Shown: piece after piece, positions 34,084 through 42,407 of the stretch
How positions within the stretch are numbered: position 1 is the first letter of the stretch
How the letters are laid out: every line of letters begins with the position of its first letter
Source of the DNA: Phycisphaerae bacterium RAS1
Lineage (GTDB): Bacteria; Planctomycetota; Phycisphaerae; UBA1845; Fen-1342
Reading direction: 5' to 3'
DNA: 64,000 nt
Assembly: GCA_007859745.1 (NCBI GenBank)
Contig: SMLU01000001.1
Span: 1,178,001 to 1,242,000, forward strand
The notes under the pieces: model-generated
Told to the model about the DNA's origin: nothing
Databases searched by the model: none
The model's input: the letters and a program-made list of their open reading frames with translations, nothing else
Made by a program: the position numbers and the translations under genes

Positions 34084-35076
34084 TCACGCCTCCGATCGAA
34101 ATCCCCGCGGATGCCCGCGGTGCCAGTTCCACGCGGATTGCACAATCGCGTGCAAATCGGTGTGCCGCGGACGCCAGTCGTATGCCCGCATGATCCTCGC
34201 CGCGTCGGCATAGAGCGACGGCGGGTCGCCCGGCCGGCGGGGCGCCTTCGCCAAGGAAATATCGCAGCCGCTCACATCCCGGGCCGCGGCGATGACTTCG
34301 AGCACGCTGTGCCCGCGCCCGGTTCCCACATTGAAGGCCTCAAACGCGCCCGGACGAACGCGCTCGATTGCGAGCCGGTGCACGTCGGCCAGATCGTCGA
34401 CGTGAATGTAGTCGCGGACACAGGAGCCGTCGGGGGTCGGGTAGTCGTCGCCGAAGACGCTGACAGCCTGCCGCTGCCCCAGCGCGACCTGCAGCACGAT
34501 CGGGATGAGGTGCGTCTCGGGCGTGTGATCCTCGCCGATCGACCCGTCCTCCGCCGCGCCGCACGCGTTGAAGTAGCGCAGCGCCACCGCCCCCAGCCCC
34601 CACGCCGCCGCGGACGATTCGAGCATCTGCTCGACCGCCAGCTTGGTCTGACCGTAGGGATTGATCGGCCGCTTCGGCAGGTCCTCGACGATGGGCAACT
34701 TCTGCGGCTCGCCGTAGACGGCGCACGTGCTGCTGAAGACGATCCGCGGCACACCGGCTTCCTTCATGCACTCCAACAGATGCAGCGAGTGGGTGAGGTT
34801 GGCCCGCCAGTACCGCAGCGGGTCGGCGACCGATTCGGGCACGCTGGCCAGTGCGGCGAAGTGCATGACGGCGTCGAACCGGCCGGCCGAGAACACGCTC
34901 CGCAGTCGTTCGATGTCACACAGGTCGGCGTGAACGAATTCGGCGCGGGGATGCACGGCGGCACGGTGGCCGTAGAGCAGGCTGTCGTAGACGCAGACCT
35001 GATGCCCGGCCGCGACGAGCACGCGGACGCAGTGGCTGCCGATGTAGCCTGCGCCGCCGGTGACGAGAATTCGCAT
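34084..35076 (-). CDS. galE: UDP-glucose 4-epimerase
   Basis: A 330-residue extended SDR enzyme that interconverts UDP-glucose and UDP-galactose. The NAD site is VTGGAGYIGSHCVRVL, the catalytic serine strand is VFSSTCAVYGEPQ, and the Tyr/Lys pair is in YGQTK. Family-specific stretches are RYFNACGA, EDHTPETHLIPIVLQVA and YIHVDDLADVHRLA. The combination is that of true GalE rather than of the Gne/WbpP type at 10818. It is convergent with rdgB (25 bp apart) and stands alone on its strand. Confidence 0.95.
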   Translation of the reverse strand: MRILVTGGAGYIGSHCVRVLVAAGHQVCVYDSLLYGHRAAVHPRAEFVHADLCDIERLRSVFSAGRFDAVMHFAALASVPESVADPLRYWRANLTHSLHLLECMKEAGVPRIVFSSTCAVYGEPQKLPIVEDLPKRPINPYGQTKLAVEQMLESSAAAWGLGAVALRYFNACGAAEDGSIGEDHTPETHLIPIVLQVALGQRQAVSVFGDDYPTPDGSCVRDYIHVDDLADVHRLAIERVRPGAFEAFNVGTGRGHSVLEVIAAARDVSGCDISLAKAPRRPGDPPSLYADAARIMRAYDWRPRHTDLHAIVQSAWNWHRGHPRGFRSEA

Positions 35077-35155
35077 GGGTCAGAGCATCCGCCGCCGGGG
35101 CGGCACGGGCGCCGCGGTCAGGCCGTCGCGTCGCCGGCGACGCCGTCATGCGGTG

Positions 35156-36025
35156 TTATTGCTTGTTCGGCGACGCCAGGGGTTCGACGATTTCATCATA
35201 GCCCGCGGGCGTGTCCAGCTTGAACATCGTGTCTGCAAAGCCGCTGTTGAGCCGCGCCTTTTCGAACTGGATGGTGACATACGAATCCACCATGCCCGTG
35301 CCCTTCAACTGCGCGAACTGCAGCTTGACCGGCAGACCGGCGATTTCGCCTTCGCGGCTGATCCAGAAATCGAGCTGCTTGTACCTGTCGGCCATGCTCG
35401 ACTCGGCTCTCGGCAAGAGCACCAGGTGATCGGTTTCGGCCGGATCGTTCTTGTCGGCCGGCGCCCGCGCGACCTGGAACTCGCGCAGGATGTCGCTCTT
35501 CTTCTGGCCGAAGGGCACGGGAAAGGGCCCCTCGCCGAGCTTGAACGGGTCGCCGGCTTCGCCGTCTCTCCGGATCTGCCGCCGCGTAACGGTTTTGGTC
35601 CTGCCCACCTGCTCGACGTACCACTGTCCGTCGAACAGGTGCTTTTCGTCCATGGGCCGCACGGCGCGACTGCGGACCATCTCCTTGAAGTCGATCAGGA
35701 ATCGAGCGGCCTGGCCTTTCTTCTGATACCAGATTTCGCCGCGCTTGACGTCCTCTTCGCCCGGCAGTCCGAGAACGTACTTCAATTCCCACGTCAGCTT
35801 CGCCTGCAGGTCACGAATCTCGCGCGTCTCCAGTCGCGTCAGGATCTTGTCTACTTCCGGATCGGCGGCGGCGGCCGGCGCGCCCGCGTCGGTCGCTGCT
35901 CCCGGCGGCGGGGCCGCGGGCGGCTTGTCGGCGGCGGGCGCAGAGGTCGTCTGCGAGCACGCGACGCTGGAACACACAAGGGTTATCATCGCCAGCACGT
36001 TGGCGCGGAGTACAGCAGTTTTCAC
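35156..36025 (-). CDS. Putative lipoprotein, TIGR03009/LolA-like fold
   Basis: A 289-residue exported protein. The signal peptide ends in a lipobox-like SSVACS, so it may be lipid-anchored at Cys23. An Ala/Pro-rich linker follows to residue 55. The folded domain is beta-rich with LQAKLTWELKYVLGLPGEED, RFLIDFKEMVRSRAVRPM, EKHLFDGQWYVEQV and LDFWISREGEIAGLPVKLQF, the pattern of the planctomycete TIGR03009 family and of LolA-like half-barrels. A role in carrying lipids or lipoproteins through the periplasm would fit the fold but is not shown. The start is a GTG at 36025 preceded by GAGGGA. It is divergent from waaA. Confidence 0.75.
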   Translation of the reverse strand: MKTAVLRANVLAMITLVCSSVACSQTTSAPAADKPPAAPPPGAATDAGAPAAAADPEVDKILTRLETREIRDLQAKLTWELKYVLGLPGEEDVKRGEIWYQKKGQAARFLIDFKEMVRSRAVRPMDEKHLFDGQWYVEQVGRTKTVTRRQIRRDGEAGDPFKLGEGPFPVPFGQKKSDILREFQVARAPADKNDPAETDHLVLLPRAESSMADRYKQLDFWISREGEIAGLPVKLQFAQLKGTGMVDSYVTIQFEKARLNSGFADTMFKLDTPAGYDEIVEPLASPNKQ

Positions 36026-36115
36026 GCGGGTCCCTCGCTAGCCGTCACGCGGTTGCACGGCCGGATTGTACGTCGCGTTACTCATCCTGACGAATGCCGG
36101 AGTTCTCGAGCGCCC

Positions 36116-37411
36116 GTGTACTCCATTCTGCTTGATCTGATCTACGCCCTGGCGCTGGCGATCGGCTGGCCCTGGCTGCTGTGGCGACGGAGGCAGCGCG
36201 GCCCTGCGGGCGCGCCCTGGCGCGAGTACTTCGGCCTCGTCCCGCACCGCAGCGTCGCCGCCGAGTGCATCTGGGTGCACGGCGTCTCGCTGGGCGAGAT
36301 CAACGCGGCGCGCACGATCGTGGGCGAGCTGCGCCGCCGCCGGCCGGACGCGGCGATCGTCCTCAGCGCCACGACGCGGACCGGCCTGGACCGGGCCCGA
36401 TCGCTCTATCCGAACCTGCTGACGTTCCGCTTTCCGCTGGATTTCTCGTTCGCGATCCGCGCGGCGCTGCACCGGCTGCGGCCGTCCGCCATCGTGCTGA
36501 TGGAGCTGGAGGCCTGGCCGAACCTGGTCGAGGTCGCAACCGGCCGCGGCGTGCCGGTGCTGATCGCGAACGGGCGCGTGACGGGTGAGCGCAGCATGCG
36601 GCGATTCCGCCTGCCGCTGATTCGCTCGCTGGCGCGGCGCATGTTCGGCAAAATTCGCTGGGTCGGCGCTCAGGATGAGACGTACGCGGCGCGGTTTGTC
36701 GAGTTGGGCGTGGCGGCGGCGCGCGTGCAGGTGACCGGGTCGGTCAAGTACGACGGGGCGGATGTGACCGATTACGTCGCGGGGCAGGAGGAATTGGCCG
36801 CGGCGATGGGCATGGACCTGAAGCGCCCGCTCTGGGTCTGCGGCAGCACGGGGCCGGGCGAAGAGGCGCACATTCTCGACGCCTACGCCGGGGTCTTGCG
36901 CGAACGTCCGGAGACGCAGCTTGCGATCGTCCCGCGCAAGCCGGAGCGGTTTGACGAGGCAGCGGCGCTGATCGTGCAGCGCGGCTTCGCGTGTTTGCGG
37001 CGCAGCACGGGCAAGCCGGAGGTGCCGGCGGGCGCCCGCGAGCCGCGGCCGGTTTTTCTGGGCGACTCGATGGGCGAGCTGCGCAAGTTTTATTCGCTGG
37101 CGAGCGTTGTGTTCGTCGGGCGGACGCTGGCGCCGATGGGCGGGTCGGACGTGATGGAGGTGGCCGGGCTGGCGAAGGCGATGATCATCGGGCCGTCGAA
37201 TGAGAATTTTGCTGAGGCCGTCGCGCTGCTCATGGCCGAACGCGCCTGTCGGCAGATTTCGTCCGCGGACCAGCTCGCGGGTGCGGTGCTTGAGCTCCTG
37301 GGCGATGCGGCGCTGCGATCGGAAACGGGCCGTCGGGCGCGCGAAGCGATCCTGCGGCGTCGCGGGGCGACGGAGCGGACGGTGGAGCGGATATTGGCGT
37401 TTCTGTCCTGA
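36116..37411 (+). CDS. waaA: 3-deoxy-D-manno-octulosonic acid transferase
   Basis: The glycosyltransferase (GT30) attaches Kdo to lipid A in the inner membrane, so this organism is expected to make lipopolysaccharide. The 431-residue protein starts with a membrane anchor (LLDLIYALALAIGWPWLLW). Next come WREYFGL, WVHGVSLGEINAAR and LSATTRTG, VLMELEAWPNLVEVA with the catalytic Glu, GRVTGERSMRRFR, RWVGAQDETYA, TGSVKYDG and in the C-lobe FVGRTLAPMGGSDVMEVAGL. The GTG at 36116 is the best start: the open frame continues upstream to 35060, but only as the reverse of the lipoprotein gene. A spacing of 12-14 bases to GGAG is long. Confidence 0.93.
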   Translation: MYSILLDLIYALALAIGWPWLLWRRRQRGPAGAPWREYFGLVPHRSVAAECIWVHGVSLGEINAARTIVGELRRRRPDAAIVLSATTRTGLDRARSLYPNLLTFRFPLDFSFAIRAALHRLRPSAIVLMELEAWPNLVEVATGRGVPVLIANGRVTGERSMRRFRLPLIRSLARRMFGKIRWVGAQDETYAARFVELGVAAARVQVTGSVKYDGADVTDYVAGQEELAAAMGMDLKRPLWVCGSTGPGEEAHILDAYAGVLRERPETQLAIVPRKPERFDEAAALIVQRGFACLRRSTGKPEVPAGAREPRPVFLGDSMGELRKFYSLASVVFVGRTLAPMGGSDVMEVAGLAKAMIIGPSNENFAEAVALLMAERACRQISSADQLAGAVLELLGDAALRSETGRRAREAILRRRGATERTVERILAFLS

Positions 37412-37442
37412 TCGCCGATACGAAGAGCGTCTCAATGAGCCT

Positions 37443-37504
37443 GTAACGTCGGACCTCAGTGTCCGTCGGCGATTTCGGCGTCGGACGCGGAGGTCCGACG
37501 CTAC
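37443..37504. repeat. Palindromic repeat family B, copy B2
   Basis: GTCGGACCTCAGTGTCCGTC...GACGCGGAGGTCCGACGCTAC is the reverse complement of copy B1 (9841-9899) with two or three changes. It lies 32 bp after waaA, between two convergent genes, where it could terminate transcription in both directions. Confidence 0.8.
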
Positions 37505-37514
37505 TCTTGATTCC

Positions 37515-39632
37515 TCAAGCCTCGTTCATATACCGCTTCCGCACGTCATTGATCCGCCGGATCGCGTTTTCCCATTCAATCCCGATCGTGTCGCAATACC
37601 ACTTGATCGACTCCCACCGCGGCCGGTTCTCCTCGACGATCAGCGTCATCGCCGCCTCGCGCGTCAGCATTCCTTCGCGAATCTGGTTGCTGCGGAACGT
37701 CTCATTCTCACTGAATCCCGCAACGACGTAGTAAATGTAGTTATAGAACGCCGCCGTGCCGTCACCGATGCGCCAGGTGCTCTTGGTGTCCGTCGCCGTC
37801 TCCCAGTTGTACTTGCCGATGAGCGTCTCGTTGACGACGGGCTCTTCCCAGCGGATGTAATCGAACAGGTTCAGGTAGTTGTGCGGAATGATGTAGTAGC
37901 ACGCGTACGCCGAGAGCGTGTCCAGGATTGAGCGGTTGAGATACGCGGGATTCATCAGGTATTGCTTCGCGTAATACGCCGCCAGGCCCACCTTGCCGGC
38001 CAGCGAGAGCGAGTAGATGTGCTTGCCGCCTTTCTTGGGACGGATGCCGCAGTAGCCGGTCTTGAATCCCGTCGTCTCCAGGCGGTTCTCGCACAGAACC
38101 ACAAGGTCGATGCCCGTCTGCTTTCGCAGCTCATTGGCGTACCAGAAATACTGCTTGTCGCCCGCCATGAAGAGCGGAATGGTCCCCAGGTCCGGCCGCT
38201 TCAACCAGGCGTTCACGTTGCGGCGGATGTTGCCGCGCTTGTAAGCGATGTCCGCGGAAACGAGGATGTGCTCGATGCCGAGCTTGCCGCAGATGCGGGC
38301 CTGGTTGCGGCGGGCCAGGTCAGTCACCATGCCCCAGTCGTACGTGTACGTGATCGGGTTCATCTTGAGAACCTCTTTCACGTAGTGAACGCCGTAGGAG
38401 CTGTCGCGTCCGCCGCTGAACGTGACGATGCAGTCAGGCTTCCCGTCCGAGCGGCGATAGGGAGCGAGGGCGGCGTCGAGCGCGGCCGTCCCTCTGGTCT
38501 CCATCGGTCGGTAATTTCGGCAGTAGTTGCACACGCCGCCGGCGTCGAATTCGATGAAAGGCATGGTTTCGGGCAGGACGCATTTCGAGCAGCGGTTCAG
38601 CTTCCGAACCTGCGCCTGGAAGCGTTCAAAAGCCTGCTCAAACGCTTTCGGAACGATCGGCGGGCCGGCCGCGGGCGCCAGCGCGGGCGTGACCCTGGCG
38701 TCGTGCGGGGCGGCGACGCCTTCGATGTGGCGCGTGGGCTCTCGCAGGGGGTGCAGGGACAGATCACCCGATTTCCTGTCTTTCGCGTTTTCTGCGTGCT
38801 CCGCGTGCCCGGCAAGAGTCGACGACAGCGGCACGGCGAAGTCCGTGCGCGACAGGTCCCCAGTGTGGATCAGCAGCCCCCGACCGGCCTCAACACGCGT
38901 GATATGCGGGTTCCCCAGCCGCCGCCCGAAGTCGCTGCGACCGAGAAGCCGCCGCAGGATGTACTGCTCGGACGCGAACACGTAAGCGTCGTGGCGGTCG
39001 TTCTCAACCAGGTAGAGCGAGCCGTTGTTGGTCGCCAGGAGCAGGTAGTTGAAATCCTCGAAGAACACGGCGATCGACGCCGAGCCTTCGATCATGCCGA
39101 AGACCATCTGCGTCGCCCGCACCAGGTCCAACCCGGCGGCGACGTGGTGGCGGATCATCGCCAGCAGTGCTTCCGTATCGACCTGCGTGCGCTGCCTGAG
39201 CGTCGGGTTGTGCAGCCACAGCTCGCGGTCGTTGCAGACGATGCCGTTGTGGATTCCGACCATGCCGCCGGCGATGACCGGCTGGTTGTTGTCGAGGGTT
39301 TCCTGCGAACCGTTGGTGACCAGCCGCGAGTGGCCGATGATCGCGACCGGCTCGGAAAGGGCGTGGCCGCCGGCCGGCCCGTTCCCTGCCCCGTTCGTTC
39401 CGTTTTCAAGCGCCGACTTGAACAGCCTGTCATACTCGGCCCGGCGGATCATCGTGGTCGCGGCCACCGGCTCCTTGTAGACCTTGATGGCGGAGGGCGT
39501 GTGAATCGCGATGCCGGCGGCTTCCTTGCCGCGTGATTCGGAAAGGCGAAAGAGCGCGTCAACGGTCTGGCGGACCGCCTCCACGCTGAATCCCGAAGAC
39601 GGGCTGACGGTGATGCCGAAGATTCCGCACAT
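37515..39632 (-). CDS. Class-II glutamine amidotransferase fused to N-acetyl-sugar amidotransferase
   Basis: A 705-residue two-domain enzyme. Residues 1-265 form an Ntn-type glutaminase: the nucleophile is Cys2 in MCGIFGITVS, with ESRGKEAAGIAI, IIGHSRLVTNGSQ and GIHNGIVCND as in GlmS and PurF. After a charged linker (about 276-345) comes an N-acetyl-sugar amidotransferase of the WbpG type. It has a zinc-binding C348-x2-C351/C368-x2-C371 set, a PP-loop ATP site TFSGGRDSSYG (406-414), WLKRPDLGTIP and NYWKTATDT-like FDYIRWEEP. Such enzymes make acetamidino sugars for polysaccharide or glycoprotein. WbpG normally works with a separate HisH-type (class-I) partner, so fusion to a class-II domain is notable. 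The ATG is at 39632. Confidence 0.88.
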   Translation of the reverse strand: MCGIFGITVSPSSGFSVEAVRQTVDALFRLSESRGKEAAGIAIHTPSAIKVYKEPVAATTMIRRAEYDRLFKSALENGTNGAGNGPAGGHALSEPVAIIGHSRLVTNGSQETLDNNQPVIAGGMVGIHNGIVCNDRELWLHNPTLRQRTQVDTEALLAMIRHHVAAGLDLVRATQMVFGMIEGSASIAVFFEDFNYLLLATNNGSLYLVENDRHDAYVFASEQYILRRLLGRSDFGRRLGNPHITRVEAGRGLLIHTGDLSRTDFAVPLSSTLAGHAEHAENAKDRKSGDLSLHPLREPTRHIEGVAAPHDARVTPALAPAAGPPIVPKAFEQAFERFQAQVRKLNRCSKCVLPETMPFIEFDAGGVCNYCRNYRPMETRGTAALDAALAPYRRSDGKPDCIVTFSGGRDSSYGVHYVKEVLKMNPITYTYDWGMVTDLARRNQARICGKLGIEHILVSADIAYKRGNIRRNVNAWLKRPDLGTIPLFMAGDKQYFWYANELRKQTGIDLVVLCENRLETTGFKTGYCGIRPKKGGKHIYSLSLAGKVGLAAYYAKQYLMNPAYLNRSILDTLSAYACYYIIPHNYLNLFDYIRWEEPVVNETLIGKYNWETATDTKSTWRIGDGTAAFYNYIYYVVAGFSENETFRSNQIREGMLTREAAMTLIVEENRPRWESIKWYCDTIGIEWENAIRRINDVRKRYMNEA

Positions 39633-39709
39633 GCGCTGCCCTCGTTCTTGCGTTCGAACGGGGAATTGTAGCGGAATCTCGCCGAGCCGGGACGCGCGGG
39701 CGCTGCCCG

Positions 39710-40084
39710 CTATCCCCCCGCGATCACCGTCACAAACGCGTTGATATCCAGAACATTGACAACGCCGTCACCATTCATGTCGCCCGCCGCGTAATAGCAC
39801 ACCGGAAAGGCGGCGACGTAGGCGCCCGGGTTTTGCAGCGCCAGGATGAACGCCGTGATGTCGAGCGCGTTCGTGGCGCCGTCGCAGTTCATGTCGCCGG
39901 GGACGAATTGCCGCGAGCGGCCGGTGTTGTAGACGCGCACGTAGGATGGGCCGCTGAAGGGGCTGAACGCGGCAAACAGGTGCTCGCCGGTGATGTCTGT
40001 CAGCAGCTCGGTCGCCTGGCCGTTGGCGGCGATCGTGCCGGCGCCGCTAACAGCATTTCCGCCCGGATGGCGGGCGAAACTCAC
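39710..40084 (-). CDS. Dockerin-repeat fragment of a secreted protein
   Basis: A 124-residue frame whose C-terminal 65 residues hold two dockerin-like calcium-binding repeats: GDMNCDGATNALDITAFILA and GDMNGDGVVNVLDINAFVTV. In planctomycetes such tails end large secreted proteins. The N-terminal 55 residues (LLTDITGEHLFAAFSPFSGP) look like the last strand of a preceding domain. The start (GTG 40084) lies within hairpin repeats and has no Shine-Dalgarno, so the gene is probably a 5'-truncated remnant. Confidence 0.6.
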   Translation of the reverse strand: MSFARHPGGNAVSGAGTIAANGQATELLTDITGEHLFAAFSPFSGPSYVRVYNTGRSRQFVPGDMNCDGATNALDITAFILALQNPGAYVAAFPVCYYAAGDMNGDGVVNVLDINAFVTVIAGG

Positions 40085-40182
40085 AGCTTCGTCCGCCCTC
40101 CGGGCGGGATCTACTCGAGAGGTCTCAGCGTCCAGGGACTGAAGTCCCTGGCAACGACCGTGCGCCCTGCGGGCGAAGAGCC
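40060..40182. repeat. Cluster of small palindromes
   Basis: CGCCCGGATGGCGGGCG, CGCCCTCCGGGCGGG, CCAGGGACTGAAGTCCCTGG (40132-40151) and CGCCCTGCGGGCG follow one another. They cover the start of the dockerin fragment and the gene-free stretch up to REP-like copy A4. Confidence 0.7.
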
Positions 40183-40227
40183 TGCTACTGCGCGTTTTCC
40201 AGGATAGACCGCCGCACCTTTGGCCTA

Positions 40228-40320
40228 CCGCCGCGCCAAGCGGCGGGGTGACGTCCGCGGCCTGGGGGTCGCTGATCGCCCACGATCGTCACCCCGCCGC
40301 TTGGCGCGGCGGGTTCGGAA
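40228..40320. repeat. REP-like inverted pair, copy A4
   Basis: Left half CCGCCGCGCCAAGCGGCGGG at 40228, right half CCGCCGCTTGGCGCGGCGGG plus TTCGGAA ending at 40320. The spacer of about 45 bp is itself partly palindromic (GGTGACG ... CGTCACC). Confidence 0.85.
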
Positions 40321-40384
40321 AAAACGGCCCAGCCCGCGCTGTCAGAGAAGCCGCGCAAGCGGCGCGCGGCGTCGCCTCGTCAGC

Positions 40385-41395
40385 CTACGGATTGAGCGAA
40401 CCCGGAAACCCGGCGTCGCGCTCGCGGCGCAAGCGCGTGACGCGCTCGAGCGTCTGGCGTTCGACGTAGGACAGGCTCTGAATTCCGTGACGGTGGACTT
40501 TTTCCAGGATTTCATCCACCTGCGCGCTCAGGGCATCCTCGGCCGTCACCTTGCTTTCCCATCCGCCGGGATTGGGGTTTTCCGCCAGCGGCGCCGACAT
40601 TTTCGGGCGGCGGCGGAAGAGGCGCGACCAGAAGCCGGTGCGGCGCTTGTCGCTCAGCATCGGATCGACGCTGAGGAACTCCTCGGCGATGAAGCCGGAA
40701 CGCGCGGCCATCATCCGCTGGTAGCAGGTCAATCCGCCCATGACCGCGATCGCCACGAGCATGTAGTTGCTCATCATCATCCCCCACCCGCCCAGCAGCA
40801 CGGCCCCGCCCAGGCCGATCTGCGTCGCCACCAGCGTCGCCCGCCGCAGGCCCAGGAACGGCCAGAGAATCGTCCAGAGAAGCTGCCCGCCGTCCATCGG
40901 GTAGATCGGCAGCATGTTGAAGAGCAGCAGGTAGTAGTTGATCACGTAGAACAGCACCAACCAGCGATGCCATTCCTCCGTGATCGGCGGGTAGCTGAGG
41001 CTGCGAATGCCGATCGGCACGTACTCGACGCCGCCGAAGATAATGGCGATCGCCGCCCCGCTGATGATGCAGAAAACCACGTTCACCAGCGGTCCGCAGG
41101 CGACCGTGACGAACTGCGGCCAGGGGCGCATGGGAGCGTGGGCGAACGCCAGCCCGCCCAACGGCCAGAGCAGAATCTCCTCCGCGTCGCCGCCGACGCT
41201 GCGGGCGCCCAGGCAATGCCCGAATTCGTGAATCAGCACGATGCCGAACAGCAGGGCCAGGAATGCGAGCGCGAACTTCACGTCTCCGTGGCTGGAGGAA
41301 AGCCGGAAGGCGACCCACAGGATGAACAGCATGTGCACGCGGACGTTGATGCCCAGCAGCCGCCCGATCCTGAATGACCCGTTCAGAAAATCCAT
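40385..41395 (-). CDS. Site-2-type zinc metalloprotease (M50) membrane protein
   Basis: A 336-residue integral membrane protease. The zinc motif HEFGH lies in the helix LALLFGIVLIHEFGHCLGAR at about residues 56-60, and the third ligand in NMLPIYPMDGGQL (about 168). About six membrane helices are predicted. After residue 250 a cytoplasmic tail of about 80 residues contains FWSRLFRRRPKMSAP and a helical end. S2P enzymes cut transmembrane segments of anti-sigma factors and other regulators; no such substrate is nearby. Its start codon overlaps the Nudix stop by one base (TGATG-type), so the two are coupled. Confidence 0.9.
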   Translation of the reverse strand: MDFLNGSFRIGRLLGINVRVHMLFILWVAFRLSSSHGDVKFALAFLALLFGIVLIHEFGHCLGARSVGGDAEEILLWPLGGLAFAHAPMRPWPQFVTVACGPLVNVVFCIISGAAIAIIFGGVEYVPIGIRSLSYPPITEEWHRWLVLFYVINYYLLLFNMLPIYPMDGGQLLWTILWPFLGLRRATLVATQIGLGGAVLLGGWGMMMSNYMLVAIAVMGGLTCYQRMMAARSGFIAEEFLSVDPMLSDKRRTGFWSRLFRRRPKMSAPLAENPNPGGWESKVTAEDALSAQVDEILEKVHRHGIQSLSYVERQTLERVTRLRRERDAGFPGSLNP

Positions 41396-41925
41396 CAGGA
41401 CCGCTCCAATCCACGGACAAACCGGTCGTAATACAGCAGCGTCACCAGCGACTTGGCGTCCTGAATCCGCCCGTCGCGCGCGGACCTCAGCGCCTCTTCG
41501 ATCGTCAGCGGCTGCGGCTGAATGTGCTCGTCGGGTTCCAGGCGGGCCGGGCCCGGGGTCAGGCCGGTCGCCAGGAATGCGTGCATCCGTTCGTTGCAGA
41601 TTCCGGGCGTCGAGTAATACGAGAGCAGCGGCTCGATGCGGGCGGCGACATAGCCCGTCTCCTCGGTCAGCTCGCGACGGGCGCAGTCGAGCGGGGTTTC
41701 CGGCGGGTCGAGCGTGCCGGCGGGCAGCTCCAGCAGCTCGCGCTGCGCCGCGAGGCGGTAATTGCGGATGAAGAGCAGCCGACCGTCGTCGAGTCGCGGC
41801 AGGATCACGGCGGCGCCGGGATGAATGATGAGATCATGCGGCCGCGCGACGCCGTCGCGTCCGGTCAGCGCGAAGCGCTCGACGCGGAACTTCCGTGATT
41901 CGAGCAAAACCTGGCCGGCCGACAC
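41395..41925 (-). CDS. Nudix hydrolase, ADP-ribose pyrophosphatase-like
   Basis: A protein of about 176 residues with a complete Nudix box, GTLDPPETPLDCARRELTEE followed by TGY, and the upstream PAGTL strand typical of ADP-ribose/sugar-nucleotide pyrophosphatases. The N-terminal domain (SRKFRVERFALTGRDG) dimerises in that subfamily. The GTG at 41925 has GGAG five bases upstream; a GTG at 41949 would add a cysteine-rich start of eight residues. It precedes the M50 protease gene with a one-base overlap. Substrate range cannot be settled by eye. Confidence 0.88.
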   Translation of the reverse strand: MSAGQVLLESRKFRVERFALTGRDGVARPHDLIIHPGAAVILPRLDDGRLLFIRNYRLAAQRELLELPAGTLDPPETPLDCARRELTEETGYVAARIEPLLSYYSTPGICNERMHAFLATGLTPGPARLEPDEHIQPQPLTIEEALRSARDGRIQDAKSLVTLLYYDRFVRGLERS

Positions 41926-42043
41926 GCAGACTCCGCAACACGTCACCACGGTGGGACCGGCGGGATTATAGCTGGGCCAGGAGCCGGCGCGCGGACGGGC
42001 GGGATTTGAGGAGGAGCGTGTGTGACCGGCGCCGCGGCGGCCC

Positions 42044-42382
42044 TCAGCCGGCGCCCATCAGCGTGAGCAGAAAGCGCGCCGGCCCCGGCGCGTCGAGCGC
42101 GTGCGGCGCGTCGGCGGGCATCAGCAGCCAGTCATGCGTTTTCATCTCGTACACGCGCTGCCCGACACGGAAGTTCAGCGAGCCGTCAATCACCTGCACG
42201 ATCGCGGCATAGGGCACACGGTGCTCGCGAATCGACTGCCCGGCGTCGAGCGCAAAGAGCGTCTGCTGCACGCCGCCGGACTTGAAGAGCACTTTGCTGA
42301 CGATGCCGCCGGGAACCGTGCTGATCAGCTCGGCGAGGTTGGCGATCGCGGCCGCGGACGGATCAAACAGGACTGCGGGCAT
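42044..42382 (-). CDS. Cupin-domain protein
   Basis: A 112-residue single cupin. Motif 1 is weak (LDAGQSIREHRVPYAAIVQV), motif 2 is DWLLMPADAPHAL. The usual metal-binding His/Glu set is partly present (His in REHRV, His in PHAL). It may bind a small ligand or metal. It lies 26 bp downstream of the DUF438 gene on the same strand, at the end of the nitrous-oxide operon, so it may serve as a sensor or detoxifying accessory. That link rests only on position. Confidence 0.75.
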   Translation of the reverse strand: MPAVLFDPSAAAIANLAELISTVPGGIVSKVLFKSGGVQQTLFALDAGQSIREHRVPYAAIVQVIDGSLNFRVGQRVYEMKTHDWLLMPADAPHALDAPGPARFLLTLMGAG

Positions 42383-42407
42383 GGTACCCTCGTTGACTCA
42401 ACACGCG

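Noticed and set aside
35060-36115. 350-residue upstream extension of the waaA frame
   Set aside because: It is antisense to the lipoprotein gene and galE end, and the family start with its membrane anchor is at 36116.
38780-38830. Possible heptamer-like repeat in the linker of the sugar amidotransferase (CTTTCGCGTTTTCTGCGTGC)
   Set aside because: Units drift too much to hold a seven-base phase over more than three steps.
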